In this document: piece after piece, positions 25,673 to 34,861 of the stretch | Numbering within the stretch: the first letter of the stretch is position 1 | Layout: each line of letters starts with the position of its first letter | Assembly (NCBI GenBank): GCA_021300015.1 | Contig: JAJTFB010000074.1 | Coordinates: 1-41,302 of the forward strand | From: Pirellula sp. | GTDB lineage: Bacteria; Planctomycetota; Planctomycetia; Pirellulales; Pirellulaceae | DNA: 41,302 nt | Reading direction: 5' to 3' | Position numbers and translations under genes: made by a program | Notes under the pieces: model-generated | What the model saw: the letters and a program-made list of their open reading frames with translations, nothing else | Database searches by the model: none | Told to the model about the DNA's origin: nothing

Positions 25673-26405
25673 TTCGATGGAGTCCAAAAAGCACCCGGCG
25701 ACGGAGCTTAAGCGTCGTCGAATCGATCAAGAGGGAGTGTTTCCTCGGAGCCAGGAGTGGTCCGTTGCATTGGTATGGCTAATGGGGGTTGGCTTTTTGC
25801 AGTGGGGCGGTCCGCAGGCTTATGCGTTTTTGACCGGGATGCTAGTCCAGGAGATTCGGTCGGTGGAGCTAGGGGTTTCGAGTCGATTGGATTGGCATGG
25901 GGGGTTGGTCCGATGTGCGGTGCAAGGGATGTACTCGATGGCGCCGATGTTTTTGGGATTCGTGTGTGTATCGTTGGCGGCGCATTTTGCTCAGGCTGGA
26001 TTTCGTTGGAGTCCGCAGCGGCTCGGTTGGGATTGGGGGCGACTGGTCCCCCGGGGAGGGTATTGGTTTGGTCCTGAGACTTTATTTAGGGTTTTCCAGG
26101 GGGGGCTTCGTCTCGTTTTGGTTGTTGCGGTCGTTTTTGGGGGGATCTGGCATCGGATGGGTGAGATATCGGCTTGGGGGCAATTGCCGTTGGTCCAGGG
26201 CTTCGAGGCGGCTTGGAGTTTTTTATTGGGGTTAGGCTGGACCTTGGGTTTCGGTTGGCTTTTGCTGGCGGGAATCGATTTTGGTTGGCAATGGTGGACC
26301 CATGAGCGTCGACTGCTCATGAGCGATAGCGAATTGCGGGAGGAGCTCAAGGAGAGTCAGGGGGATCCTCAGTTGCGAGCCAAACGGCGTAGGGTCGTAT
26401 CTTGA
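25665..26405 (+). CDS. flhB: FlhB, membrane domain only (no cytoplasmic switch domain)
   Basis: The 246-residue product matches the N-terminal half of FlhB. A basic opening (KHPATELKRRRIDQEGVFPRSQE) corresponds to the family's TPKRREEARKEGQVPRSQE segment. Four membrane segments follow (about residues 32-52, 80-108, 142-160, 178-210), then the helix ELREELKESQGDPQLRAKRRR that normally leads into the cytoplasmic domain. The protein stops there. The usual FlhB of about 350-380 residues has a further domain carrying the self-cleaving Asn-Pro-Thr-His motif that switches export specificity; it is not found in any frame downstream. Either it is encoded elsewhere, has been lost, or a stop mutation truncated the gene. 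ATG 25665 is preferred to GTG 25659 and ATG 25677. Confidence 0.85.
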   Translation: MADSMESKKHPATELKRRRIDQEGVFPRSQEWSVALVWLMGVGFLQWGGPQAYAFLTGMLVQEIRSVELGVSSRLDWHGGLVRCAVQGMYSMAPMFLGFVCVSLAAHFAQAGFRWSPQRLGWDWGRLVPRGGYWFGPETLFRVFQGGLRLVLVVAVVFGGIWHRMGEISAWGQLPLVQGFEAAWSFLLGLGWTLGFGWLLLAGIDFGWQWWTHERRLLMSDSELREELKESQGDPQLRAKRRRVVS

Positions 26406-26555
26406 GATGTCGAGTTGGGTTGTGGATTGGTTAGGGGTGGGACTTGGGTCTGGGTCACGGTTGGACTTGTGGCATATTTTCGATGGATTTACACTGCTTG
26501 TTTGTTGCGAACTGGTACCCTTTGGGCTGGGTGTTCGACCCGGCCGTGAGGCCTC

Positions 26556-27014
26556 ATGGCTACGTGGAAAATTTGCTTGTGGATCTCCTATTGGACTTGT
26601 GCGTCGGTATGTCTTGCCGAAACTCAGGATTCCTTGGACAATTCGACGATTTCGGGCGAAGTGAAGGCGGCCTCGGGTGCGGTTTCGGGTCTTGAAAAGC
26701 CGTCGAAGGCCCCTGTTTCCTTTTGGGAAGAGGTACTTAGCAATCCGCTTTGGTTGATGATGGCGATGCTTTTGGTTTTTTATGTGGGAGTGCTTTTGCC
26801 ATCCCAGCGATCCAACAAGCGGCAGCAGAGAGAATTAGCGGATCTGATTTCAAGTCTCAAGAAAAACGATCGGGTGGTGACCTCATTTGGGGTTCACGGC
26901 GTGGTCGTGAGCACACAATCCGAGGCGGGCACCGTGACGATCCGCCTGGACGAAAATTCCAATGCAAAAATGACTGTTAATCGCGACACGATTCGAGTCG
27001 TCAAGAAGGATTAG
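26556..27014 (+). CDS. yajC: Preprotein translocase subunit YajC
   Basis: The 152-residue product is YajC, a single-span membrane partner of SecDF. The N-terminus resembles a cleavable signal (WKICLWISYWTCASVCLAE), unusual for YajC, then a serine-rich linker. The membrane segment follows (about residues 65-85, PLWLMMAMLLVFYVGVLLPSQ) with the conserved RSNKRQQRELADLISSLKKNDRVVTSFGVHGVV region. The hydrophilic tail ends DTIRVVKKD. YajC normally precedes secD, as here with 10 bases between. The upstream gap of 150 bases after flhB holds no convincing gene. Confidence 0.93.
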   Translation: MATWKICLWISYWTCASVCLAETQDSLDNSTISGEVKAASGAVSGLEKPSKAPVSFWEEVLSNPLWLMMAMLLVFYVGVLLPSQRSNKRQQRELADLISSLKKNDRVVTSFGVHGVVVSTQSEAGTVTIRLDENSNAKMTVNRDTIRVVKKD

Positions 27015-27024
27015 GATACACCCT

Positions 27025-30000
27025 ATGCTGGAAACGTTTATTCAACCGATGGTTGCGTCGCTGAATCTGTTGGATTCGGTGCAATCTTTGGGAACGGGAT
27101 GGTCCCTTGTCTTGGCTCAAACTTCGGCCCAAGCCGCGGAGGCCGCGGAGGCTGCACAGGTTGCGGCGAATAACTGGAAGGGTTTTTACGATGTCGGCTT
27201 GTTTTTATTCGCCGTGATCGTTCCCTTTGTCTTGGGCAAGTTCTTTTCGAGTCGGCTGAAGATGCCCAGCCATGCGATGGCATTTAGTTGGATTCTCTTG
27301 GCCATTATTGCTACGGGGATTGTGTTGGCGACTGGGCAGTTGAAGTTGGGTCCGGACATCAAGGGTGGAACGAATCTGATTTATCAGATCGATCAGACGA
27401 CGGTGGGGAACAGTGGATATCGGGTCACGGCCAAGGACTTCATCGCACCGATCCTCAATCGGATCAATCCTTCGGGGATGAACGAGTCGGTGGTGCGACC
27501 TGCTGGGGACGACAAGCTTGAGATCATCATTGCGGATGTGGATCCGGCGGAGATTGAGGAGGTCAAGCGCAAGATTACCAATGCGGGTATTTTGCAGTTT
27601 CGCATTGTCGCGAACTTGAACGACCACGAGGAGTTGATCAAGACGGCCAAGGCTCAGGCTGAGAATCCGAGTATGGATTTGCGTTTGAGTCGCGAGGTGA
27701 AGTTAGCCAACAAGACCAGTGGAGAGTCCGAGACGGTAGGTCTTTGGCGGACGCTTGGTCGAACGGCCCAGGAAGGTGGAGCGGGAGAGGTTCAGGGTTA
27801 TGTGCCTGGGGATACGATACGCAATGCCAGGACCGGTGAGATCCTCAATCCTGTTTTGACGGGTCGTCCCAACGACTTTGAGGTTTGGTTGGACGGCCAG
27901 AAGATCAAGGATGTCGACGTATTGTTGGCATTGCAGAAAAACAGTGTTCCTTACGTAGAGGTCAACGGATCGGATCTTTCGCGAGCCAAGGTTGAGATCT
28001 CCAAGAACGGCGGATATCAGGTTTCGTTTGTGATGACGACGGCTGGTGCTGAGAAGATGCTCAAGATGACGATTGCCAACCAACCGGACGTCAACACGGG
28101 GTTCAAGCGTCGGATGGCGATTTTGCTCGATGGGATTGTCTTATCTGCTCCTAGTTTGAACAGTCCGATCCGCAGCGAGGGTCAGATCGAGGGTAATTTC
28201 TCGCTCAAGGACGTAGAGTTTTTGGTGCAGATATTGAATTCTGGATCGTTGCCTGGTGCGATTAGCAAGCAACCGATCAGCGAGAATGTGGTAGGAGCGA
28301 CGATGGGTGCCGATGCGATTACCAAGGGTCGCATGGCAAGTCTGTTCGGGTTGATCAGCACGATCTTGTGCGTGTTGGCTTATTATCGTTTTTCAGGATT
28401 GATCGCGACGGTCGCTTTGGTTTTGAATTTGGCGATGATTTTGGCGAGCATGATGCTTTTCCGTCAACCGCTGACACTGGCTGGACTTGCGGGGTTGGTT
28501 TTGTCGGTGGGGATGAGTGTCGACGCCAATGTTTTGGTGTTTGAGCGGATACGAGAGGAGAAGGAAAAGAATGCGACGAATCGCATGGCGATTCGCAACG
28601 GATTCGATCGAGCTTGGACGACGATTTTCGACTCGAACTTGACAACGCTCATCAGCGCCTTGGTCCTTTATTATGTGGGGACCGAGCAGGTCAAGGGATT
28701 TGCGATCACGTTGATCATCGGATTGGCGATCAGCATGTTTACGGCGGTGTTTTTTGCTCACAATTTGTTTGAGATCGCCGAGCGTTGGGGTTTTGCGAAG
28801 TTGGGGATGTCCGATTGGGTCAACTCGACGAAGCGTTCGATTTTTGGATTGGCCGACATCGACTTTTTGAGCTATCGCAACATCGCCTATTTGATTTCGG
28901 GTTGTTTGATTGCAATCGGTTTGCTCGCAACGGTGCTTAGGGGACGGCAGTTTCTCGATATCGACTTCAACGGTGGCACGTCGGTCGTATTCTCGTTGGA
29001 CAAGACGATGGAGCCAGACCGAGTGCGTGAGATTGCGCAGAAGGCGTTCGATGTCGACGAGGGAGGTTTGCCTATTCAAACCACGTTGACGAATGTGGAG
29101 ATGCGTGAGTTCGATAAGAATACGGTTTTCAAGTTGGACGTCTCGCTCAAGGACGAGGAGCAAGTTCGCGACCGGTTGCTCAAGGGCTTCAACGGGGAGA
29201 CCGGGGCGAAGCTGGTGACTTATGACATGAAGTCGGCGATCCAAGATCCAGTCGGCGGTGCACCTTTGGCACCGAGTAATGCACCTGTGGAATCCACGGC
29301 GGTGAAATTGACGTTTCTCGATACGATCGGATCGTCTTCGGCTCGTTTGAATGCGACGCAGATCATCGAATCGTTGGTGGCCGCATCGCAAGCTGCGGGA
29401 CGGAACCTGGTCGACTCGCAAGTGGAGCTTGAGCCTACCACCGACGCGAATTGGACAAGGACTTCGGAGGTTGGTTTTTCGGAGTGGAACGTCAAGTTGC
29501 CTTATGACGCGGCCACGACGGGACTTGTGTTGGATCAGATGCGCACGGCGATTCAGACCAAGCCTGTGTTTCAGTCGTTTAGCAAGATTGAGAGTCGTGT
29601 TGCGGGCGAGATGCAGCAGAAGGCGATTCTGGGTTTACTCCTGAGTCTTTTGTTTATCACGATTTACATTTGGTTTCGGTTTAATAAAGTTTCCTATGGG
29701 GTCGCGGCGGTCGTCGCGGTGGTTCACGACGTATTGATCACGATGGGGTTGTTGGCGGTCAGCCACTGGCTATTTAGGCCACTTGGGTTCCTATTGATCG
29801 AGGATTTCAAGGTGTCGTTGACGATTGTCGCTGCGATTTTGACCGTCATCGGTTATTCGCTCAACGACACGATTGTGGTGTTTGACCGGATCCGGGAGGT
29901 CAAGGGCAAGAGTCCCAATTTGACTGAGAAGATGATCAATGCATCGGTGACACAGACATTGAGTCGAACGTTGTTGACATCCTCGACGACGATCATTGCG

Positions 30001-30171
30001 ATTTTGTTGATGTACATTTGGGGTGGAGAGGGGATTCACGGATTCGCTTTCTGCTTGTTGATCGGGATTGTGGTCGGTACGTTCAGTTCGATTTTCATCG
30101 CATCTCCGATCCTTTTGTGGCTTGCTCAGCGCGAGCAAGCAGCCCGTGCCGCTTCGAAAGTGACTTCATAA
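27025..30171 (+). CDS. secDF: Fused protein translocase subunit SecDF
   Basis: The 1048-residue product is a SecD-SecF fusion, which uses the proton gradient to aid release of exported proteins on the outer side of the membrane. The SecD half has [15 protein letters not shown] (P1 head start), [19 protein letters not shown], and [21 protein letters not shown] with the functionally important membrane aspartate. The SecF half starts near residue 620 ([14 protein letters not shown]), then [14 protein letters not shown] and [21 protein letters not shown]. About 12 membrane helices are expected. An alanine/glutamate-rich N-terminal extension precedes the first head. Fusion of the two halves is common in planctomycetes, Bacteroidetes and some Firmicutes. 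The TAA stop shares one base with the aspS start. Confidence 0.97.
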   Translation: MLETFIQPMVASLNLLDSVQSLGTGWSLVLAQTSAQAAEAAEAAQVAANNWKGFYDVGLFLFAVIVPFVLGKFFSSRLKMPSHAMAFSWILLAIIATGIVLATGQLKLGPDIKGGTNLIYQIDQTTVGNSGYRVTAKDFIAPILNRINPSGMNESVVRPAGDDKLEIIIADVDPAEIEEVKRKITNAGILQFRIVANLNDHEELIKTAKAQAENPSMDLRLSREVKLANKTSGESETVGLWRTLGRTAQEGGAGEVQGYVPGDTIRNARTGEILNPVLTGRPNDFEVWLDGQKIKDVDVLLALQKNSVPYVEVNGSDLSRAKVEISKNGGYQVSFVMTTAGAEKMLKMTIANQPDVNTGFKRRMAILLDGIVLSAPSLNSPIRSEGQIEGNFSLKDVEFLVQILNSGSLPGAISKQPISENVVGATMGADAITKGRMASLFGLISTILCVLAYYRFSGLIATVALVLNLAMILASMMLFRQPLTLAGLAGLVLSVGMSVDANVLVFERIREEKEKNATNRMAIRNGFDRAWTTIFDSNLTTLISALVLYYVGTEQVKGFAITLIIGLAISMFTAVFFAHNLFEIAERWGFAKLGMSDWVNSTKRSIFGLADIDFLSYRNIAYLISGCLIAIGLLATVLRGRQFLDIDFNGGTSVVFSLDKTMEPDRVREIAQKAFDVDEGGLPIQTTLTNVEMREFDKNTVFKLDVSLKDEEQVRDRLLKGFNGETGAKLVTYDMKSAIQDPVGGAPLAPSNAPVESTAVKLTFLDTIGSSSARLNATQIIESLVAASQAAGRNLVDSQVELEPTTDANWTRTSEVGFSEWNVKLPYDAATTGLVLDQMRTAIQTKPVFQSFSKIESRVAGEMQQKAILGLLLSLLFITIYIWFRFNKVSYGVAAVVAVVHDVLITMGLLAVSHWLFRPLGFLLIEDFKVSLTIVAAILTVIGYSLNDTIVVFDRIREVKGKSPNLTEKMINASVTQTLSRTLLTSSTTIIAILLMYIWGGEGIHGFAFCLLIGIVVGTFSSIFIASPILLWLAQREQAARAASKVTS

Positions 30172-31952
30172 TGCACGCCTATCGCACACATACGTGTGGA
30201 CAGTTGCGTTCGGCCCTCGTTGGATCGTCGGTCAAGCTTTCGGGCTGGGTGTATCGCAAACGGGATCACGGGAATCTACTGTTTGTCGATTTGAGGGACC
30301 ATTATGGGATAACCCAAGTGGTCGTCGACCGAGACAGTCAGGCCTTTAAGCTCATCGAGGGGATCAAGCTCGAGTCGGTCATTTGCATCGATGGAGAGGT
30401 TCGAGCGCGGGGTGCGGACCGAGTCAATCCGGAGATACCTACCGGTGAGATTGAGGTCAAGGCGACGGGAGTCGCGTTGTTGTCGGAGGCATCGGAGGTT
30501 CCATTTCCGATTTTTGGCAACTCGGAGTATCCCGAGGAGATGCGATTGAAGAACCGCTTTTTGGATCTTCGTCGCGAGAAGCTCCATGCGAACATTGTGT
30601 TGCGGAGTCAGGTGATAGCCAGTTTGCGGCGTCGCATGATCGACGAGGGCTTTACCGAGTTTCAGACACCGATTTTGACGGCTTCGAGTCCTGAGGGAGC
30701 GAGGGACTTTTTGGTCGCATCGCGGATCCATCACGGCAAGTTTTATGCGTTGCCGCAAGCGCCGCAGATGTTCAAGCAGTTGCTGATGGTAGCCGGTTTT
30801 GATCGGTACTTTCAGATCGCACCTTGTTTTCGAGACGAGGATGCGCGGGCCGATCGATCGCCAGGTGAGTTCTATCAGCTCGATTTTGAGATGAGTTTCG
30901 TGACCCAAGAGGATGTTTTTGGGGCGATCGAGCCGGTGTTGTCCGGAGTATTTGATGAGTTTTCTCGGGGGCGCAGCGTGACACCGCCACCCTTTCCGAG
31001 GATTACTTATAAGGATTCGATGCTCAAGTATGGATCGGACAAGCCTGACTTGAGGAATCCGATCGAGATCTCGGATGTGACCGAGATTTTCAAGGATGGT
31101 TCGTTTGCGGTTTTCGCGAAAGCGATTGAGTCAGGTTCGGTGGTTCGAGCGATTCCTGCTCCTGAGGCTGGAACACGAGCGCGTAGCTTCTTTGATTCGG
31201 CCAATCAGTGGTCGCGGGATGAGGGTTATGCGGGATTGGCTTACATCAATTTCAAGGGTGGCGAGGGTGGCGGGATCGCTAAGAATCTCGGACCGGAGCG
31301 CGTCGCGCAGTTGGTGGCCAAGATGGGGCTTGGACCGAACGATGGGGTGTTTTTTGCTTGCGACAAGCCGTCGACTGCGGCGAAGCTTGCTGGATTGGTG
31401 CGGACACGGGTTGGAACGGAGTTGGGATTGATTGAGCAGAACGCGTTCAAGTTCTGTTGGATCGTTGATTTCCCGATGTACGAGTGGGATGAAGTCGAGC
31501 AGCGAGTGATTTTCAGTCACAATCCATTTTCGATGCCGCAGGGTGAGATGGAAGCTTTGGAGACGATGAATCCTCTGGACATTTTGGCTTATCAGTACGA
31601 CATCGTCTGCAACGGGATCGAATTGTCGTCGGGTGCGATCCGGAATCACAAGCCTGAGATCATGTACAAGGCGTTTGAGATTGCAGGCTACGATCGATCG
31701 GTGGTCGATGAGAAGTTCAAGGGGATGATCACGGCGTTCAAGTATGGAGCGCCGCCGCACGGTGGTTCTGCTCCGGGTGTGGATCGGATCGTGATGTTAC
31801 TTGCTGACGAGCCGAACATTCGGGAGGTGATTTTGTTCCCGATGAATCAGAAGGCTGAGGATTTGATGATGGGTGCTCCGTCGTATGTCTCGGAGAAGCA
31901 GTTGCGTGAGTTGCGGATTGCGATTGTTGGTGATCCGCATAAGCCGCAGTGA
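30171..31952 (+). CDS. aspS: Aspartate--tRNA ligase (possibly non-discriminating, Asp/Asn)
   Basis: The 593-residue product is a bacterial-type class II aspartyl-tRNA synthetase. The anticodon-binding OB domain (residues 1-about 105) is followed by motif 1 and 2 regions ([24 protein letters not shown]) and the bacterial GAD insertion domain (about 290-420, [21 protein letters not shown]). Motif 3 ([14 protein letters not shown]) is near the C-terminus. In the anticodon domain the sequence is [11 protein letters not shown] with H33; a histidine here, in place of leucine, is associated with enzymes that also charge tRNA-Asn with aspartate in bacteria using the amidotransferase route. The start shares one base with the secDF stop, implying coupling, and is preferred to a longer frame inside secDF. 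Confidence 0.95.
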   Translation: MHAYRTHTCGQLRSALVGSSVKLSGWVYRKRDHGNLLFVDLRDHYGITQVVVDRDSQAFKLIEGIKLESVICIDGEVRARGADRVNPEIPTGEIEVKATGVALLSEASEVPFPIFGNSEYPEEMRLKNRFLDLRREKLHANIVLRSQVIASLRRRMIDEGFTEFQTPILTASSPEGARDFLVASRIHHGKFYALPQAPQMFKQLLMVAGFDRYFQIAPCFRDEDARADRSPGEFYQLDFEMSFVTQEDVFGAIEPVLSGVFDEFSRGRSVTPPPFPRITYKDSMLKYGSDKPDLRNPIEISDVTEIFKDGSFAVFAKAIESGSVVRAIPAPEAGTRARSFFDSANQWSRDEGYAGLAYINFKGGEGGGIAKNLGPERVAQLVAKMGLGPNDGVFFACDKPSTAAKLAGLVRTRVGTELGLIEQNAFKFCWIVDFPMYEWDEVEQRVIFSHNPFSMPQGEMEALETMNPLDILAYQYDIVCNGIELSSGAIRNHKPEIMYKAFEIAGYDRSVVDEKFKGMITAFKYGAPPHGGSAPGVDRIVMLLADEPNIREVILFPMNQKAEDLMMGAPSYVSEKQLRELRIAIVGDPHKPQ

Positions 31953-31983
31953 GATGATCGGGTTTGGTTGAAGTTTTAGAGGG

Positions 31984-32429
31984 TGGAAGAGGGATTCACC
32001 GCGAAGACGCGAAGGGAGCGAAGGAAGAGAAGGATTGGAAGAGGGATTCACCGCTAAGACGCGAAGGGCGCGAAGGAACAGAAGGAGTGGAAGAAGGGAT
32101 TGCACCGCGAAGACGCTAAGACGCGAAGGGGGCGAAGGGGGCGAAGGAGTGGAAGAGGGATTCACCGCGAAGGCGCGAAGGGGGCGAAGGAAGAGAAGGA
32201 GTGGAATAGGGATTGCACCGCGAAGACGCAAAGGGCGCTAAGGAAGAGAAGGAGTGGAAGAGGGATTCACCGCGAAGACGCGAAGGGAGCGAAGGAAGAG
32301 AAGGAGTGGAAGAGGGATTCACCGCGAAGACGCGAAGGGAGCGAAGGAAGAGAAGGAAGAGAAGGAGTGGAAGAGGGATTCACCGCGAAGACGCAAAGGG
32401 CGCAAAGGGCGCGAAGGAAGAGAAGGAGC
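31984..32429. repeat. Minisatellite, eight units of about 52 bp
   Basis: Eight head-to-tail units begin at 31984, 32036, 32088, 32150, 32202, 32255, 32307 and 32368, with lengths 52, 52, 62, 52, 53, 52, 61 and 62. Each starts TGGAAGAGGGATT, holds a CACCGCGAAGACGCGAAGGG core and ends with AAGAGAAGGAG. Length changes come from small internal duplications (for example an extra GAAGAGAAG in the seventh unit). Open frames across it encode only an arginine/glutamate-rich repeat in several frames and are artefacts. The stretch 31953-32502 holds no other feature except a partial inverted core near 32455-32475. Confidence 0.93.
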
Positions 32430-32502
32430 TAGGGTGAGTGGTCGACTCTGGATTCTTCGTGGTTTCGCGGTGGGAATAGGGACCATAGAATGAGTGAGTC
32501 CA

Positions 32503-32895
32503 ATGAGTAAGTCCAAAGAAGAGATAGAACTAGTTGCGACGCAATTGGTGGATTCTATGTTGGCTGTTCATCGAGAATTGGGACCGGGGTTGTTGGAGTC
32601 TACCTATCAGGCGTGTTTGGCTTATGAACTTCGCGAGCGGGGCATCGAGGTTCGGTGCGAGGTCGAGTTGCCGGTCAAGTACAAGGGGCTCGACATTGAA
32701 GCGGGCTATCGGATCGACATGCTGGTGGCCGACTGCATCGTGATCGAGAATAAGTCGGTTCAAGCGTTGGTCCCGATCCATGAGGCCCAATTGCTGACCT
32801 ATATGAAGCTCTCAGGGTGTCGTCTGGGCTTCTTGGTCAACTGGAACGTTCCGCTTATCAAAGATGGAATCAAACGAATCGTGAACAAGCTATGA
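32503..32895 (+). CDS. GxxExxY protein (PDDEXK nuclease-like)
   Basis: The 130-residue product carries G29-L-L-E32-S-T-Y35, the signature of the GxxExxY family (related to Pfam PDDEXK_3). D72 in GYRIDMLV and E82-N-K84 in VIENKS fit the D...ExK catalytic pattern of PDDEXK nucleases. This suggests nuclease activity, though the biological role of the family is not established. The ATG at 32503 is used; GTG 32494 is in frame upstream. The gene is preceded by the minisatellite and followed at once by an inverted copy of its core, so it sits in a repeat-bracketed cassette between unrelated housekeeping genes (aspS and maf). Members occur in multiple copies in some genomes, which would fit spread by transfer or recombination. 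Confidence 0.85.
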   Translation: MSKSKEEIELVATQLVDSMLAVHRELGPGLLESTYQACLAYELRERGIEVRCEVELPVKYKGLDIEAGYRIDMLVADCIVIENKSVQALVPIHEAQLLTYMKLSGCRLGFLVNWNVPLIKDGIKRIVNKL

Positions 32896-32905
32896 CCACC
32901 TGGAG

Positions 32906-32946
32906 CTTTTTTCTTTGCGTCCTTCCCGTCTTCGCGGTGAAAACCC
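32906..32946. repeat. Inverted copy of the minisatellite core
   Basis: Read on the reverse strand, this stretch is TTTTCACCGCGAAGACGG followed by GAAGGACGCAAAGAAA, closely matching the core of the eighth unit upstream (32368-32429) in opposite orientation. It begins 10 bases after the GxxExxY stop. The rest of 32947-33124 shows no gene. Confidence 0.8.
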
Positions 32947-33124
32947 AATGAAACTGCAAATCAACGCCGATGCGACCAAGCCTTCGAATCGCTAGGAGCA
33001 AACGCTCGATCGACGCATCCCGGTGAGTTGAGCCCTTCCTGTTCGGCGAGGGCACAGGGGTGTCATCGCTAGGTTTTCATGGTCGAAGTTGTCTTGGGAA
33101 ATCGACCCAAACGGCTTCAGGGGC

Positions 33125-33760
33125 TTAGAAGTTTTGAAGTGTTTGGGAGAGGAGTTCCATGGGGAGTCCGACGACGTTGGTCGGAGAGCCTTTGAGGAGG
33201 GTCAGCCAGGGTGGTCCGTCTTGGAAGCCTAGCGAGCCGGCTTTACCGACCCACAGATCGGTGGCGAGGTATTCATCAAGTTGGGCATCGGTGAAGTTTT
33301 TGAGGATCAGTGTTGAGCAATCGACTTGGATGATTCGGTTTGCCGAGGCGCGGCTCCAGAGGCAAAGTCCGCTGTAGACGCGATGTTCTCGGCCTTTGAG
33401 TCGCAGGAGCATTTCTTTGGCGTGGTCGACGTTGTTGGGTTTGCCGAGGACCATGCCTGCGTGTTCGGCGACGGTATCGCAGGCCAGGACGATTCTCTGG
33501 TCGACGTCGATTTTTTGTATGACATCGGCTGCTTTTTGGAAGGCGAGTCTGGCGACGAGTTCCGGTGGAGTTTCTCTTGAGCAGATGCCGCATTCGGCGG
33601 ACGGATCGGGTTCGATGACTTCGAAACGATACCCGTATTGCGAGAGGAGTTTTTTGCGTCTGGGAGAGGAGCTAGCCAGGATGATGGGCCTGGGGTCAGG
33701 AACAAAGTCCTTGGGGGGGAGGAACAGGTCGTCGTGGGTGCTAGGGGTTTCGGCGGGCAT
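33125..33760 (-). CDS. maf: Maf family nucleotide pyrophosphatase
   Basis: The 211-residue product is a Maf-type nucleoside triphosphate pyrophosphatase, which removes non-canonical or modified nucleotides. PIILASSSPRRKKLLSQYGY is the Maf signature near residue 28. VLACDTVAEHAGMVLGKPNN contains the catalytic-base aspartate region, and REHRVYSGLCLW and GKAGSLGFQDG are later conserved blocks. A roughly 25-residue extension precedes the signature, and I see no reason to prefer an internal start. It is the last gene of a reverse-strand run: the DUF3467 gene ends six bases upstream. Confidence 0.92.
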   Translation of the reverse strand: MPAETPSTHDDLFLPPKDFVPDPRPIILASSSPRRKKLLSQYGYRFEVIEPDPSAECGICSRETPPELVARLAFQKAADVIQKIDVDQRIVLACDTVAEHAGMVLGKPNNVDHAKEMLLRLKGREHRVYSGLCLWSRASANRIIQVDCSTLILKNFTDAQLDEYLATDLWVGKAGSLGFQDGPPWLTLLKGSPTNVVGLPMELLSQTLQNF

Positions 33761-33766
33761 GGTCGC

Positions 33767-34342
33767 TTAGGGGGTGTTCGTCGGTGGGAAGCCGATTCTT
33801 GGTCGGAGTTGATCCCAGGATTGTTTCAGGGAGTCGAGGAGACGTGCGATGTGTCCGGAGGCGAGGTAGACTCGGCAGCTTACGGCCGATTGTGGGTAGA
33901 AATTGGTGATGAAGTCAAAGCTGAATTCGTAGGGACCGTGTCCGATCATGACGGCGTTGGCGTAGGTTCCTGAGAGGATTTCGTCTTTGATTTTGAGTTC
34001 GTCGTAGATGTCTTGGGGGTTTTGGCGTTTGGGTGGTTGCTGGGTGTGTTGAGGGTGTTGAGTGTGTTGGGCTTGTGGACCAGGGGGCGAGGTGGTTGGG
34101 GGTTGTTGGTTGCTGGCAGGGTTGCTGGCGGGAATTGAGGCGATCGCGTCGAATGGTAGGGTTGAGGCGGGATTGGCTTGGGGTGGTGGGACGGGGAGGC
34201 TTCCTGGTAGTTCGCCGTAGCGTTGTCGGAACAGTTCGATATTTTTGGCGAGTGCATCGATGAATTGGGGCATGACTCCGTGGGGTAGTACGACGCGGGC
34301 GACGATGCTGCTGGGTCTTGGGAGGTTTCGGACGAAGTCCAA
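33767..34342 (-). CDS. DUF3467-like protein with a proline/glutamine-rich linker; start uncertain
   Basis: The predicted product (191 residues from a TTG) contains DFVRNLPRPSSIVARVVLPH near the start, then a proline/glutamine/threonine-rich linker (about 48-110). A C-terminal DUF3467-type segment follows: SGTYANAVMIGHGPYEFSFDF, then VSCRVYLASGHIARLLDSL. The first part looks like the second half of another DUF3467 copy. In this frame, sensible protein continues upstream of the TTG (about 30 more codons such as ILKTPSIT) but there is no ATG or GTG before a stop. The nearest ATG (34385, MSNPNGDPQDS) is in a different frame. A one-base indel near 34345-34370 would join them. Function of DUF3467 is unknown. 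It lies between nusB and maf in a reverse-strand operon. Confidence 0.65.
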   Translation of the reverse strand: MDFVRNLPRPSSIVARVVLPHGVMPQFIDALAKNIELFRQRYGELPGSLPVPPPQANPASTLPFDAIASIPASNPASNQQPPTTSPPGPQAQHTQHPQHTQQPPKRQNPQDIYDELKIKDEILSGTYANAVMIGHGPYEFSFDFITNFYPQSAVSCRVYLASGHIARLLDSLKQSWDQLRPRIGFPPTNTP

Positions 34343-34435
34343 TGTTATCGAGGGAGTCTTGAGGATCGCCGTTGGGGTTGGACATGTTTGGGGGTTTTCT
34401 TCAGGAGCCGATGGGTCGATGGCGTTTCGTTAAAC

Positions 34436-34861
34436 TTAGGATTTTGCTTCGAGGGAGGCAACCTCTTGGCGCAGGATGCGGTCGAGAATTCCGTTGACGA
34501 ATGCGCCCGAGTGTAGACCGCCGTATCGTCTGGCGATATCGATGGCTTCGTTGATTGCGACGCGTCCTGGGGTATTTCCGTGTAGCATTTCGAAGGCAGC
34601 GATGCGCAGGACGTTTCGATCGATGGTAGCCATGCGTTGGATGGCCCAGTTGGCGGAGTGTTTGGAGAGGAGTTTATCCAGATCGCTTCGGTGGGTTCGC
34701 ACGCCATCGATGAGGGATTGGGCGAAGGCGACGAGGGGTTCGTGGTGGTGGAGTCGTTTGCTGAGGAACTCTTTGGCGACTTGATGGTCGCGGGTTGGGT
34801 GGAGATCTTCTTCGAAGAGGAGTTGGAGAACGATTTCGCGGGCTCGCCTGCGTGTGATCAT
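34436..34861 (-). CDS. nusB: Transcription antitermination protein NusB
   Basis: The 141-residue product is NusB, which with NusE binds boxA RNA to allow antitermination in rRNA operons. It is all helical. [20 protein letters not shown] at the start matches the RRxARexALQaLY motif, [29 protein letters not shown] is the central block, and [29 protein letters not shown] is the C-terminal signature. The ATG (34859-34861) overlaps the stop of the upstream oxidoreductase as ATGA. The longer open frame upstream would run inside that gene and is rejected. Confidence 0.95.
   Translation of the reverse strand: MITRRRAREIVLQLLFEEDLHPTRDHQVAKEFLSKRLHHHEPLVAFAQSLIDGVRTHRSDLDKLLSKHSANWAIQRMATIDRNVLRIAAFEMLHGNTPGRVAINEAIDIARRYGGLHSGAFVNGILDRILRQEVASLEAKS

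Noticed and set aside
26407-26664. An 85-residue open frame starting just after flhB, considered as the missing FlhB C-terminal part or a new small gene
   Set aside because: It has no NPTH motif or similarity to FlhB, overlaps the start of yajC in another frame, and its composition looks like random translation of G-rich DNA.
31984-32429. CRISPR array
   Set aside because: The units are contiguous with no unique spacers between them, and no cas genes are present.
31984-32490. Several long open frames rich in Arg/Glu/Lys (GIHREDAKGAKEEKEW-type text) on both strands
   Set aside because: They are translations of the 52-bp repeat in several frames; none has a ribosome binding site or conserved domain.
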